Below, one piece after another: positions 45,587 through 54,250 of a DNA stretch of 64,000 nt. The stretch covers positions 7,166-71,165 of the forward strand of contig NZ_JBBEBZ010000171.1 in NCBI RefSeq assembly GCF_040882075.1, written 5' to 3'. This stretch comes from Nitriliruptor sp040882075. GTDB taxonomy: Bacteria; Actinomycetota; Nitriliruptoria; Nitriliruptorales; Nitriliruptoraceae. Both the position numbers and the translations under genes were made by a program. Each line of letters starts with the position of its first letter. The stretch's first letter is position 1. The notes under the pieces were generated by a model, which saw only the letters and a program-made list of their open reading frames with translations, was not told where the DNA came from and searched no databases.

Positions 45587-47008
45587 GTGGCCGTGTTCGG
45601 GGCCGTGATGGGAAGCCCGGCCGGATGCCGCTCCGGACGCCACCAGCGACGGACGCAGGTGCGGGTCGCGGTGGTGTTCGCAGCGCTGGTCGCCGGCCTC
45701 ACCGCGTCCCTCGGGGTGGCCGTCGCCGGACCCGTGGACGCCCGACTCGCGGTCGATGGCGAGGCAGCGCGCGTCGGGGTCACCGACGTGACCGGCACCA
45801 TCACACCCGTGACGGCCGACCACCTCGGCGACACCATCGACCGTGCCGCCGCGGCCGGTCACCGCGCGCTGCTCGTGCGCCTCGATACGCCCGGCGGGCT
45901 CGTCGACTCGACCCGCCGGATCGTCCAGCGCTTCCTCGACGCGCCGCTCCCCGTCATCGTGCACGTGGCCCCCGCCGGAGCCGACGCGGGCTCGGCCGGC
46001 ACGTTCATCACGTACGCGGCCCACGTGGCGGCCATGTCGCCCGCGACCACCATCGGGGCCGCGACCCCGATCGGTGGACAGGGCGAGGACCTCGACGCCA
46101 AGATCACCGAGAACATCGCCGCCTTCGCCGAGGCGATCGCGGGGGCGCGCGACCGGGACGTCGACCTCGCCGTGGATGCCGTCCGCGACGGACGGTCGGT
46201 CACCGCCGAGGTCGCGCTCGAGGAGGGCGGCATCGACCTGATCGCCGGGTCCACCGAGGAGCTCCTCCAGCTCATCGACGGCACCGAGGTCACCGTCCGC
46301 GACGAGACCGTCACCCTCGCAACCGCCGGCGCCGAACTCGTGGACCTGCCCGTCGGGACCGCCCGTCGGATCCTCGGCTTCCTCGCCGACCCGAACCTCG
46401 CGTTCGTGTTCCTGTCGCTCGGCACGCTGGCCATCGTCTACGAGATCGCCAACCCCGGCGTCGGCCTCGGCGGTGTGGTCGGGGTGACGTCCATCATCCT
46501 GGCGATGTTCGCCTTCGCCGTCCTGCCCGTGAACGTGGCCGGCATCGCGCTGCTGGTGCTGGCCGCCGCGATGTTCATCGTCGAGCTGTTCGCCCCCGGG
46601 ATCGGCGCGGGCGCCGGCGGTGGGACCGCGGCCCTGGTGCTCGGTGGGCTGTTCCTGTTCCCCTCCGACACCGGGCTCGGCGTCGACCTCGCGGTCCTGC
46701 TGCCCACGGCGGCCATCGTCGCGGGCCTGACCATCCTGCTCGGACGGGCCGCCACCCGGACCCGGCACGCGCCGACCGTCAGCTACGCCGACCACCTCGA
46801 GGGCCGCACCGTCGAGGTGACCGGCGCCAGCCAGGGGCGACCACGCGCCCGACTCGACGGCACCTGGTGGCGGCTGCGGCCCGCCGACCCGGCCGACGCG
46901 CTCCGCGACGCCGACCGCGTCACGGTCGTCGGCCGTGACAACCTCGATCTCCTCGTCGTCCCGGCTGACCGGTACAACGAGATCCCGCACGACCACCCCA
47001 CCACCTAG
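45587..47008 (+). CDS. NfeD-family membrane protein with ClpP-like serine protease domain
   Basis: 473 residues from GTG 45587 (GGAAGG upstream; other in-frame starts at 45569, 45593, 45608). A signal/anchor RVAVVFAALVAGLTASLGVA precedes a ClpP-fold domain with the nucleophile in AGADAGSAGTFITYAAH and a lysine in DLDAKITENIAAFAE. Membrane helices follow (residues about 250-390), then an OB-fold NfeDC domain. Such proteins cut hydrophobic membrane proteins such as stomatins, and the slipin gene is next, nine bases downstream. Confidence 0.9.
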   Translation: MAVFGAVMGSPAGCRSGRHQRRTQVRVAVVFAALVAGLTASLGVAVAGPVDARLAVDGEAARVGVTDVTGTITPVTADHLGDTIDRAAAAGHRALLVRLDTPGGLVDSTRRIVQRFLDAPLPVIVHVAPAGADAGSAGTFITYAAHVAAMSPATTIGAATPIGGQGEDLDAKITENIAAFAEAIAGARDRDVDLAVDAVRDGRSVTAEVALEEGGIDLIAGSTEELLQLIDGTEVTVRDETVTLATAGAELVDLPVGTARRILGFLADPNLAFVFLSLGTLAIVYEIANPGVGLGGVVGVTSIILAMFAFAVLPVNVAGIALLVLAAAMFIVELFAPGIGAGAGGGTAALVLGGLFLFPSDTGLGVDLAVLLPTAAIVAGLTILLGRAATRTRHAPTVSYADHLEGRTVEVTGASQGRPRARLDGTWWRLRPADPADALRDADRVTVVGRDNLDLLVVPADRYNEIPHDHPTT

Positions 47009-47017
47009 GAGTACCCC

Positions 47018-47857
47018 GTGGACCCCCTGCTCGTCGGCCTCGGCCTCGCGTTCGTGGTGCTGTTCGGCATCGTCGTGTCCTCGGTCCGGATCGTCGACGA
47101 GTACGAACGCGGGGTCATCTTCCGCCTCGGACGCGTCATCGGCGCCAAGGGACCGGGCCTGTTCTTCCTGATCCCCATCATCGACAAGATGGTCAAGGTC
47201 AACCTGCAGACGGTCACGATGGACATCCCACCGCAGGACGTGATCACCCGGGACAACATCACGATCCGGGTCAACGCCGTGACCTACTTCAACGTCGTCG
47301 AGCCGGTCGCGGCGGTCGTCAACATCCAGAACTACCTCTTCGCCACCTCGCAGGTCGCCCAGACCACGCTGCGATCGATCCTCGGTCAGGTCGAGCTCGA
47401 CGAGCTGCTGGTCAACCGCGACGAGATCAACGACCGGCTCGCGTCGATCATCGACGACCTCACCAACCCGTGGGGGATCAAGGTGACTCTCGTCGAGGTC
47501 AAGGACGTCGAGCTGCCGGAGTCGATGCGGCGCGCCATGGCCCGGCAGGCAGAAGCTGAGCGTGATCGCCGCGCCAAGGTGATCCACGCCGAGGGTGAGT
47601 TCGAGGCCGCGAAGCGCCTGTCGGAAGCCGCCGCGGTCATGGCGACCGAACCCGGCGCGATGCAGCTGCGGCTGCTGTCGACGCTGTCGGATGTCACCGA
47701 GGACAAGAGCTCCACGCTGGTGTTCCCGGTGCCGATCGAGCTGCTGCGGTTCGTCGATCGTGCCGCCGGTGGACGTGCCGAGGGCGACGATGTGACCCCG
47801 CAGGCGTGGCGCGGCGACGCAGCCCGGGCCACCGACGTTCCAAGCGACGGCGCCTGA
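47018..47857 (+). CDS. Slipin (SPFH/band 7 stomatin-like protein)
   Basis: 279 residues from GTG 47018 with AGGAG just upstream. A membrane hairpin (LLVGLGLAFVVLFGIVVSSV) precedes the SPFH domain VDEYERGVIFRLGRVIGAKG, then RDNITIRVNAVTYFNVVEP, and a coiled C-terminus (RQAEAERDRRAKVIHAEGEF). Forms membrane microdomain oligomers. It pairs with NfeD, the known operon partner and protease. Confidence 0.94.
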   Translation: MDPLLVGLGLAFVVLFGIVVSSVRIVDEYERGVIFRLGRVIGAKGPGLFFLIPIIDKMVKVNLQTVTMDIPPQDVITRDNITIRVNAVTYFNVVEPVAAVVNIQNYLFATSQVAQTTLRSILGQVELDELLVNRDEINDRLASIIDDLTNPWGIKVTLVEVKDVELPESMRRAMARQAEAERDRRAKVIHAEGEFEAAKRLSEAAAVMATEPGAMQLRLLSTLSDVTEDKSSTLVFPVPIELLRFVDRAAGGRAEGDDVTPQAWRGDAARATDVPSDGA

Positions 47858-47921
47858 CCGCGGACGGCTTACCCTCACCGCCACCGTCCCGGCACGATCC
47901 CGACGTGCGAGCGCTCCCGAC

Positions 47922-48332
47922 GTGACCACCTTCCACCGCGTGCTCGGCACGATCATCGTCGTGCTGTTCGTCGTGATCGTGCTGAGCGGTCTCGTCCTCC
48001 GCCTGATGGGTCGCCGTGAGACCCCGACGGCGCTGTGGGCCGTGCAGCACTGGACCGAGAACCTGCTGATCGTGCAGACCGTGTTCGGCATCGTGCTGCT
48101 GGTCATGGGGCGCCGCGTCGTCGGCGACAGCGTGCCGTGGTTCCACTACCTCTACGGCTCGTTGTTCCCGCTCATCGCGATCGTGGCGGGCCGGCTCGCC
48201 GGCCTGCGTCGTGGCGAACGCGAGTACGTCGGGCTGGCGCTCGGAGCGTTCGTGGCCTTCGGGTTGACCCTCCGTGCCGTCCAGACCGGGTGCGGCGAGG
48301 CGGTGCCGATCCTGCGCTGCTTCGGCCTCTGA
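47922..48332 (+). CDS. Four-helix membrane protein, unknown function
   Basis: 136 residues with four helices (VLGTIIVVLFVVIVLSGLVL, LLIVQTVFGIVLLVMG, LYGSLFPLIAIVAGRLAGL, VGLALGAFVAFGLTLRAV). Two histidines (VQHWTEN and WFHYLYGS) in helices 2 and 3 could bind haem or metal, but I recognise no family. It lies 64 bases after the slipin gene. Confidence 0.8.
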   Translation: MTTFHRVLGTIIVVLFVVIVLSGLVLRLMGRRETPTALWAVQHWTENLLIVQTVFGIVLLVMGRRVVGDSVPWFHYLYGSLFPLIAIVAGRLAGLRRGEREYVGLALGAFVAFGLTLRAVQTGCGEAVPILRCFGL

Positions 48333-48440
48333 CCGACCTGTCCGACCGGCGCTCACCCGGGGAAGTTCGGCTCATCCTCACACGTTCCCCCCGACGAACC
48401 TCCCCCGGTCCCACCCCCGCCACCCACGCCTGGAGCTCCC

Positions 48441-49049
48441 GTGACCCGCCGCTTCGCCCTGACCTTCGACTACCTGTGCCCGTTCGCTCGCAACGCCAAC
48501 GAGCACATCGTCGCGGCGCTCGAGGCCGGCGCCGACTGGGACGTGACCTTCACCCCCTACAGCCTGGCGCAGGGGCACGTCCCGGAGGGTGACGCCGACG
48601 TCTGGGTCCGTGACGAGCCGTTCGCCGAGTCGGGCATCCTCGCCCTGGCTGCGGGTCTCGTGGTGCGGGACCAGCAGCCCGATCGCTTCCTCGCGGCGCA
48701 CCGGGCGCTGTTCGCCGCACGGCACGACGAGGGCGCCGACATCAAGGACGAGGCGGTGCTCGCACGGGTCCTCACCGACGTCGGCCTCGACGGGCCGGCC
48801 GTGCTCGACGAGGCTCGCAACCCCGCCGTCCTCAAGCAGCTCCAGCAGGAGCACGACGCAGGCGTCGAGGACCACGAGGTGTGGGGCGTCCCGACCTTCA
48901 TCGCCGGGGAACGCGCCGTGTTCGTCCGCCTGATGGACCGCCCCGACGGCGACGCGGCCCACGCCACGCGCAGCATCGAACGGGTGTTGGACCTCGTCGA
49001 GGGGTTCCCGACGCTCCACGAGTTCAAGCAGACCGACCTGCCGATGTGA
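48441..49049 (+). CDS. DsbA/HCCA-isomerase-like thioredoxin-fold protein
   Basis: 202 residues. The N-terminal strand FALTFDYLCPFARNANEHIV has CPFA where DsbA has CPxC, so only one active-site cysteine is present. The all-helical insert and cis-Pro VWGVPTFIAGERAVF fit the DSBA/FrnE-like group. Could be a glutathione-type or mycothiol-linked isomerase or transferase. No signal peptide, so cytoplasmic. Confidence 0.87.
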   Translation: MTRRFALTFDYLCPFARNANEHIVAALEAGADWDVTFTPYSLAQGHVPEGDADVWVRDEPFAESGILALAAGLVVRDQQPDRFLAAHRALFAARHDEGADIKDEAVLARVLTDVGLDGPAVLDEARNPAVLKQLQQEHDAGVEDHEVWGVPTFIAGERAVFVRLMDRPDGDAAHATRSIERVLDLVEGFPTLHEFKQTDLPM

Positions 49050-49073
49050 CGACCGGTCGGCGTCCGCGACCGA

Positions 49074-49451
49074 TCACTCGATACCGAGCAGCTCCTTGGC
49101 GCGATCGACCTCGTCGCACACGATCACGAGCTTGCTGCCGGCGGCGATGTAGGCCTGCTCGATGTTGATGCCCGCATCGGCCAGCGTCCGGGTCGCCCGC
49201 CCGAGGTGCCCCGGCTCGTCGGGGAGGGGCGCGACGACGACGCGTCGTGCTGCGCGGACGTCGAACCCGGCGTCGCGCAGCACCTGCACCGCTTCGTCGG
49301 CCCGGTCCACGAGCAGGTGCACGATCCCCTTGCCCTGGCCGGTGAAGGCGCTGATGCCCTCGATGTTGATGCCGGCTTCGCCGAGTCGTTCACCGAGCTC
49401 GGCGACGACCCCGGGGCGGTCCTCCGGGATGATCACCAGGTCCTTGCGCAC
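49074..49451 (-). CDS. ACT-domain protein (tandem ACT)
   Basis: 125 residues with two ACT domains: DLVIIPEDRPGVVAELGERL plus GINIEGISAFTGQGKGI, then VVAPLPDEPGHLGRATRTLA plus GINIEQAYIAAG. ACT domains bind amino acids or similar small effectors as dimers. A TAGGCT element lies on the minus strand at 49479-49484. Confidence 0.88.
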   Translation of the reverse strand: MRKDLVIIPEDRPGVVAELGERLGEAGINIEGISAFTGQGKGIVHLLVDRADEAVQVLRDAGFDVRAARRVVVAPLPDEPGHLGRATRTLADAGINIEQAYIAAGSKLVIVCDEVDRAKELLGIE

Positions 49452-49579
49452 CAGCGTGCTCCCTCGTCGTGGAACCCGAGCCTAGAGCCGCGCCGGCTCC
49501 CTGCGCGCCGAGTGTGCTCCGTTCGGCGCCACCGTGGGTCGTAGCTACACTCCCCGCCGTCCCGCTCGTGCGGGCACCT

Positions 49580-49652
49580 TCCGGGGTAGCTCAGTTGGCA
49601 GAGCGCTTGACTGTTAATCAGGATGTCGCCGGTTCGAGCCCGGCCCCCGGAG
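49580..49652 (+). tRNA. tRNA-Asn (anticodon GUU)
   Basis: Acceptor TCCGGGG pairs with CCCCGGA at 49645-49651. D-arm AGCTCAGTTGGCAGAGC, anticodon stem-loop TTGACTGTTAATCAGG with GTT, and T-arm GCCGGTTCGAGCCCGGC are complete. CCA is not encoded. It ends one base before the stop codon of the convergent HTH gene. Confidence 0.96.
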
Positions 49653-49653
49653 C

Positions 49654-50355
49654 TCAGGAGCGATCGCCCGACGGCGGTCGCTCCTCGTCGTTCCAGGGCT
49701 CGAGCCCGTAGCCGTACAGGGCACGGATCAGCCCCATGATCTGTCGGTGAACCGCCGACGATGCGTAGCTCACGTGTGCACAGCCGTGCCGGTGCTTGTT
49801 GTGCCGGATGGTCGCGTCCGGCACAGCGCGGTAAGCCTTGGTGAACCTGGTCTTGTCGATCCCCGTTCGGTCGCTCCAGAACCGTTGTGCGACCGCTAGA
49901 TCGAGTCCCTCGTGCAGGTACAGACGGACCCGGAGCCGATCCTCGTCGACCGTGAAGCAGGTCCGCAGCCACCTGCAGAAGAACTCGATGAGGCTGGCGT
50001 CACTGTTCGCGAACCGGACCTCCCCATCGCGCTTCGACCCGTCACCGGCGTACAGACCCAGCCCCGCGATGAGCAGTTCGCGGTCGGTCAGTTCGGCCAG
50101 GTCGCGGCGGCCAGCCGCGTCGTAGTGGGCGATCTCGGCGAGCTTGCGGCGGCGCATGGGGTGGTCGCTACCTCGCGGCCGCCGATCGGTCCTCGCGGAG
50201 CGGCGAGCCGACGGGTCGAACGGGACGTCCCGGGTCCAGAGCGACACCGAGCTCCGCGACACGCCGAGGTGCTCGGCGATCTCGGGCATGGTCCACGCCT
50301 GGGCGCGTAGCTCGCGGGCGCGCGCTCGCTCCTCCAGCTTCCCGCGGTAGCCCAC
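49654..50355 (-). CDS. HTH protein with single-motif LAGLIDADG-like domain
   Basis: 233 residues from GTG 50355. The N-terminal HTH reads RARELRAQAWTMPEIAEHLG then VSRSSVSLWTRDVPF. The C-terminal domain resembles LAGLIDADG endonucleases: RELLIAGLGLYAGDGSKRDG and EVRFANSDASLIEFF, with the acidic AGDG retained. Residues 150-215 continue the fold. It abuts the tRNA-Asn and could be a mobile or domesticated homing-type gene, or a transcription regulator. A related, degenerate protein is encoded at 54700-55620. Confidence 0.8.
   Translation of the reverse strand: MGYRGKLEERARARELRAQAWTMPEIAEHLGVSRSSVSLWTRDVPFDPSARRSARTDRRPRGSDHPMRRRKLAEIAHYDAAGRRDLAELTDRELLIAGLGLYAGDGSKRDGEVRFANSDASLIEFFCRWLRTCFTVDEDRLRVRLYLHEGLDLAVAQRFWSDRTGIDKTRFTKAYRAVPDATIRHNKHRHGCAHVSYASSAVHRQIMGLIRALYGYGLEPWNDEERPPSGDRS
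49657..49684 (+). terminator. Strong hairpin after tRNA-Asn, possible terminator
   Basis: GGAGCGATCGCC (49657-49668) pairs with GGCGGTCGCTCC (49673-49684), a 12-bp stem with one T-G wobble and a 4-base loop. It starts four bases after the tRNA. No T-tract follows, so termination strength is uncertain. The bases are also the C-terminal codons of the minus-strand HTH gene. Confidence 0.5.
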
Positions 50356-50452
50356 AGGTCGTCCTCTCCCCGCCCCCACGGGGTGCCGCCACCGGGTCCG
50401 GTGGCGACTCGACGGACGGTACGGGCCACCTGCGACACGGCCACGAAGGGGC

Positions 50453-51418
50453 TCAGGTGGCGGTGAGGACGAGCTTGCCGAAGACGTCGCCGTCGACCAT
50501 CCGCGCGAACGCGTCACGCGCGTCGGCGAGGGCGTACTCGTCGTCGATGAGCGGCCGGACCCCGGTCGCGTCCAGCATGGAGATGAGCCGTTCGAGCTCC
50601 TGCTTGGTACCCATCGTCGAGCCGACCACCTCGAGCTGGCGGTAGAAGACCCGTGCGAGGTCCGCAGGCGGGTTCATGCCCGAGGTGGCGCCGACGACCA
50701 CGATCCGGCCCCCGGCACGGAGCGCGCGCAGGGAGTGCTTCCAGGTCGCCTCGCCGACCGACTCCATGACGGCGTCGACCTTGTGGGGCAGCCGCTCACC
50801 GCTGGCGACGGCCAGGTGGGCCCCGAGCTCCTCGGCGCGAGCGAGCTTGTCCTCGTCGCGCGAGGTGACGGTCACGTGCAGCCCCGCGGCTCGGGCCAGG
50901 AGCAGCAGCGCGGTGGACACGCCGCCGCCGGCACCCTGGATCAGGATCCGCTCGCCGGGCCGCAGGTCACCACGGGTGAACAGCATGCGGTAGGCGGTCA
51001 GGTAGGCGACGGGGAGGCACGCCGCCTCGGCGAAGGACAGCGAGGCGGGCTTGTCGATCAGGTTCCGCGACGGGACCGCCACGCGCTCGGCGAAGGTGCC
51101 GTCGTAGCGCTCCGAGAGGATCGAGAAGTCATCCGCGAGCGTCTCGTCGGAACCGTCCGGGTCGGCGACGACCGCGTGGACGACCACCTCGCGGCCGTCC
51201 GCCGTGACGCCTGCCGCGTCACAACCGAGGACGATGGGCATCCGGTCCGGGTCGATCCCGACCCCGCGGAGGGTCCACACGTCGTGGTGGTTGAGCCCCG
51301 CGGCGCGGACCTCGACGACCTCCCACCCGGGAGGTGGCGACGGATCGGGGTGGTCGCCGAGCACGAGCGCGGCGAGCGGGTCGTCCGGGGACGGGTGCGA
51401 GGCGGTGATGGAGAACAT
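50453..51418 (-). CDS. Zinc-less MDR alcohol dehydrogenase / quinone reductase
   Basis: 321 residues. The GroES-like N-terminal domain has RAAGLNHHDVWTLRGVGIDP then MPIVLGCDAAGV. The Rossmann domain has ILIQGAGGGVSTALLLLARA and ESVGEATWKHSLRALRAGGR. Catalytic zinc cysteines are absent. Likely NADPH-dependent reduction of quinones or alkenals. TAGGGT at 51426-51431 (minus) ends seven bases before ATG 51418, so probably leaderless. Confidence 0.9.
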   Translation of the reverse strand: MFSITASHPSPDDPLAALVLGDHPDPSPPPGWEVVEVRAAGLNHHDVWTLRGVGIDPDRMPIVLGCDAAGVTADGREVVVHAVVADPDGSDETLADDFSILSERYDGTFAERVAVPSRNLIDKPASLSFAEAACLPVAYLTAYRMLFTRGDLRPGERILIQGAGGGVSTALLLLARAAGLHVTVTSRDEDKLARAEELGAHLAVASGERLPHKVDAVMESVGEATWKHSLRALRAGGRIVVVGATSGMNPPADLARVFYRQLEVVGSTMGTKQELERLISMLDATGVRPLIDDEYALADARDAFARMVDGDVFGKLVLTAT

Positions 51419-51425
51419 GGCTCCG

Positions 51426-51431
51426 ACCCTA
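51426..51431 (-). promoter_or_regulatory. -10-like TAGGGT, probable leaderless promoter
   Basis: Minus-strand TAGGGT ends seven bases before the quinone-reductase-type gene ATG at 51418. Confidence 0.45.
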
Positions 51432-52430
51432 CTGACCCACCGGCGGGGTGACGCGCGTCGGCACGGCCATCAGGTCGAAGGGCACGCCGAGCTCGTCGAC
51501 GATCACCGGCGTCTGCGGGCCGTACGGCACCTGCAGCGAGGTGTAGTGGCTCGCGAGGGGTGCGGCTTCGGCGAACGCGGTCTGCACCGACGGCGGATCG
51601 TCACCTCGCTGCCAGAGCCCGCGGTCGAGGAGGAACGCGCCCCAGACCGAGTGGCCGGCCTGCGGGTCCTCGTAGGACTTCTCGTCCGCCTCGGAGGAGA
51701 AGGTCCACACCCGTCCGGGTGCGGTGAGTCCCTGGAGCGAGAACCCAGCCGCCTCGCAGGCGGCGACGTTGCCCCAGAAGGCGTCGTGGGTCACCGCGCC
51801 GAGCGCGTCGGCGAGCTCGCTGCGCCGGACGAAGTCGTCGTCGGTCGGCCACAGGGCCTGATCGTCGATGCGTCCACCAGCGCCGTACCACTTCTTGGAG
51901 TGGCCGGAGTAGTGGAAGACCACCGTCGACTCCGGACCGGCCTTGCGCGCCAGCCACGCGACGGACTCGCGGATCATGTCCCCGGTGGCATCGCGGTCGG
52001 TCAGCAGCACGATGCGCTCGTCGGACCAGCTGGCGCGCAGCAGCAGCTCCCGGAGCCGTTCGGCGTCCTCGCGCGAGACGAAGTTGTCGGGGACGGCGCC
52101 GAGGTGCTCGTTGATGCCGATGAGGACCGCCCACCCGTCCTCCCCCCGTCCCGTCCCCCGGGTCGCCGCCTCCTGGACGGGGAAGCTGCGGGCGAAGGCG
52201 GCGCGACGCTCCGGGTCGTCGTCCGGACCGGGCGGGGCCTGCGCCGCCGGTGCATCCGCGCGCACCTCGAGGAACGCCGCGAGCCCACCAGCATCGCCGT
52301 CCGGCTGGACGAGCACGTCCGCGGCGGCCGAGGCGCCCGGGGTCCGTGCGGAACCGAGGTAGGACAGGCCGGTGAGAGCGATCGCCGAGGCCACGGCGAC
52401 CAGCACCGCGACGATGCCGCGCAGCTGCAC
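51429..52430 (-). CDS. Exported caspase-like (C14) protease
   Basis: 333 residues. A hydrophobic signal (VAVLVAVASAIALTGLSYLG) is followed by a 60-residue low-complexity stretch and a caspase fold. The dyad is present as His177 in TVVFHYSGHSKKW and Cys225 in WGNVAACEAAGF; the surrounding AVLIGINEHL strand is typical. Bacterial metacaspase-like proteins cut after Arg or Lys or Asp; the target is unknown. Last gene of a four-gene row with DUF3105, GT1 and Rieske genes. Confidence 0.85.
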   Translation of the reverse strand: MQLRGIVAVLVAVASAIALTGLSYLGSARTPGASAAADVLVQPDGDAGGLAAFLEVRADAPAAQAPPGPDDDPERRAAFARSFPVQEAATRGTGRGEDGWAVLIGINEHLGAVPDNFVSREDAERLRELLLRASWSDERIVLLTDRDATGDMIRESVAWLARKAGPESTVVFHYSGHSKKWYGAGGRIDDQALWPTDDDFVRRSELADALGAVTHDAFWGNVAACEAAGFSLQGLTAPGRVWTFSSEADEKSYEDPQAGHSVWGAFLLDRGLWQRGDDPPSVQTAFAEAAPLASHYTSLQVPYGPQTPVIVDELGVPFDLMAVPTRVTPPVGQ

Positions 52431-52490
52431 CGTCCCCTCCCGGCCCGACGTCCACCAACGGTACCGACGACCAGGCCGACCGGCCCGGCG

Positions 52491-53051
52491 TCACGGGCAG
52501 TGCGCGACCGCCGGGGCACGGTCGGCGTGCCCGGTCACGAACGCGTCGAGCAGGTCGCGATCGACGCTCTCGAGCGGCATCCGCTGGCGCCACGAGGTGG
52601 CCACGACGGTGACCCCGTCCGGGAGCGAGGCGTGCGGGGCGACCGCGACACGGTCACGCTCAGCCAACGCCGCGAGCACCTCGAACTGGTCGCCGGCCAG
52701 GTCGGGTGGGTGGTGGATCAGCACGACCCCCGCCGCGAGCGTCTCGACCTGCTGCTCGGGGCTGAGCGGATCGTCGACGCGGCCGCAGATCGGATCACCG
52801 CGTTGTGGCCCCGTCACCGGCAGGTCCGGATCGGGCCCGGGCGCGTCCGCGGGCCCGTCCGCGGTCGTGGTGAACTCGGCGACGACCACCCGCGCCGCCC
52901 GCTCCGGATCGACGCGGCCGAAGAGCGCTCCCGCTGCGAAGCCGGCGACCAGCAGCCCCAACGCGGCCACCGCGAACAGCCGGAGCGTGCGACCCCGGTC
53001 CGGGGGCGAGGACGGCGTCCCACCGTGCCGGTGCGGCGGGAGACCGCTCAC
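52491..53051 (-). CDS. DUF3105 membrane-anchored protein
   Basis: 186 residues from GTG 53051, which overlaps the glycosyltransferase stop by four bases. One helix (LRLFAVAALGLLVAGFAAGA) anchors an outside domain with the DUF3105 features CGRVDDPLSPEQQVETLAAG and VLIHHPPDL, plus VATSWRQRMPL. Two His in the IHHPP motif suggest metal binding. Function unknown. It ends 60 bases before the caspase-like gene. Confidence 0.85.
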   Translation of the reverse strand: MSGLPPHRHGGTPSSPPDRGRTLRLFAVAALGLLVAGFAAGALFGRVDPERAARVVVAEFTTTADGPADAPGPDPDLPVTGPQRGDPICGRVDDPLSPEQQVETLAAGVVLIHHPPDLAGDQFEVLAALAERDRVAVAPHASLPDGVTVVATSWRQRMPLESVDRDLLDAFVTGHADRAPAVAHCP

Positions 53052-54250
53052 GGAGCGACCCTCCGTGCGGCGGGACCTGAAGCGGTCCCCGGGTCCCGGT
53101 CGCTGAGCACCTCGAGGCAGCGGTCGGCCGCCCACGACGCGCCGAGCGGTTCGGCCTCGCGTGCCAGCTGCGCCGCGGCGTCGGGCATCCGGCGATCGGT
53201 GAGCGCACGGACCACCGCCCACCGGAGCGCCCGTGGCGTGCAGCGGGCCGGCCGCAGGACGCGGCCCGCACCGACGTCACGCAGACGGGCCGCCGCTTCG
53301 CGCTGATCACCCGCGAGGGGGACGACCACCTGTGGCACGCCCGCGGCCGCCGCCTTGACCAGGAACCCGCCACCCGCCGGGGAGACGGCCACCGACGCCT
53401 CGGCCAGCAGCGGGCCGTGCGGGCCGACGCCCACCACGGTCCGGTGGTCCCGGCGCGGAGGGAGCGAGGTCGTCGTGACCACCAGCCGCAGGTCCAGGCC
53501 GGCCAGACCCAGGAGGGCGACGTCGGCCAGCGAGCGGTCGAGGCCGGTCGCGGTGGAGTCGGTGACGACCACGAGCGGGGCGTCGCCGTCCGGCGGCGCC
53601 AGCGGCGGCAGATCCGGGTCGAGCGCCAACGGCCCCGCGATCAGGGTGTTCGCCGGCCACCGGCGCCGCGGGCGCTCCAGGGAGGGCAGCGTCTGGAGCA
53701 GCCGGAGCGCCGGCGCGGGCCACCCCGCCAGGCCGAGCTCGGCCGCCGCGGCGGCCGCGGCCCGGTCCCCCTCGGCGTTCGAGCGCAGCTGACATCGCAC
53801 GAGCTGGCGGTCGTCGAACCGGCGCCAGGGTGTCCGAGGCAGCGGCCGGCCGAGCCCGATCGGTGGCAGGTCAGGATCCGGATCCGGCAGGTGGTGCGGG
53901 ACGACCTCGACGGCGGGGATCCCGAGCGTGGCTGCGGTCAACGCACCGGCGCGCGTCAGGGTGTCCACCACCACCAGGGCCGGCTCGAACGCCGCCACCT
54001 GCGGGGTCAGCGCGCGCGACATCGCCATCGGGCGGACGTGCAGCCGCACGCCGAGGTCGTCGTCACCTGGCTGAGGAGCGAGCAGCGGGAGCTCGTGCCA
54101 CTCGATGTCGTGCCGCGCCGCCAGCCCGGCGTGTCGGGTGCCGGTCCAGACCACGACCCGGTGGCCACGCCGACGCAGCTGCGCTCCGATGCCGAGGATC
54201 GGAAGCGCGTGTCCGGGGTCGGGACCGACGATCAACGCGATGATCGCCAC
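53048..54250 (-). CDS. GT1-family glycosyltransferase (MGT-like)
   Basis: 400 residues. GT-B fold: N-terminal IIALIVGPDPGHALPILGIG strand-loop-helix and a C-terminal nucleotide-sugar domain with SVAVSPAGGGFLVKAAAAGV and PQVVVPLAGDQREAAARL. It resembles macrolide/lipid glycosyltransferases that take UDP- or TDP-sugars, but the usual HxGxxT region is VSPAGGGF, so donor use is uncertain. Its start abuts the Rieske stop. Confidence 0.85.
   Translation of the reverse strand: MAIIALIVGPDPGHALPILGIGAQLRRRGHRVVVWTGTRHAGLAARHDIEWHELPLLAPQPGDDDLGVRLHVRPMAMSRALTPQVAAFEPALVVVDTLTRAGALTAATLGIPAVEVVPHHLPDPDPDLPPIGLGRPLPRTPWRRFDDRQLVRCQLRSNAEGDRAAAAAAAELGLAGWPAPALRLLQTLPSLERPRRRWPANTLIAGPLALDPDLPPLAPPDGDAPLVVVTDSTATGLDRSLADVALLGLAGLDLRLVVTTTSLPPRRDHRTVVGVGPHGPLLAEASVAVSPAGGGFLVKAAAAGVPQVVVPLAGDQREAAARLRDVGAGRVLRPARCTPRALRWAVVRALTDRRMPDAAAQLAREAEPLGASWAADRCLEVLSDRDPGTASGPAARRVAP

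Noticed and set aside
45506..48106. Minus-strand frame of 866 codons
   Set aside because: Antisense to the NfeD and slipin genes; Asp/Gly/Glu-rich low-complexity translation.
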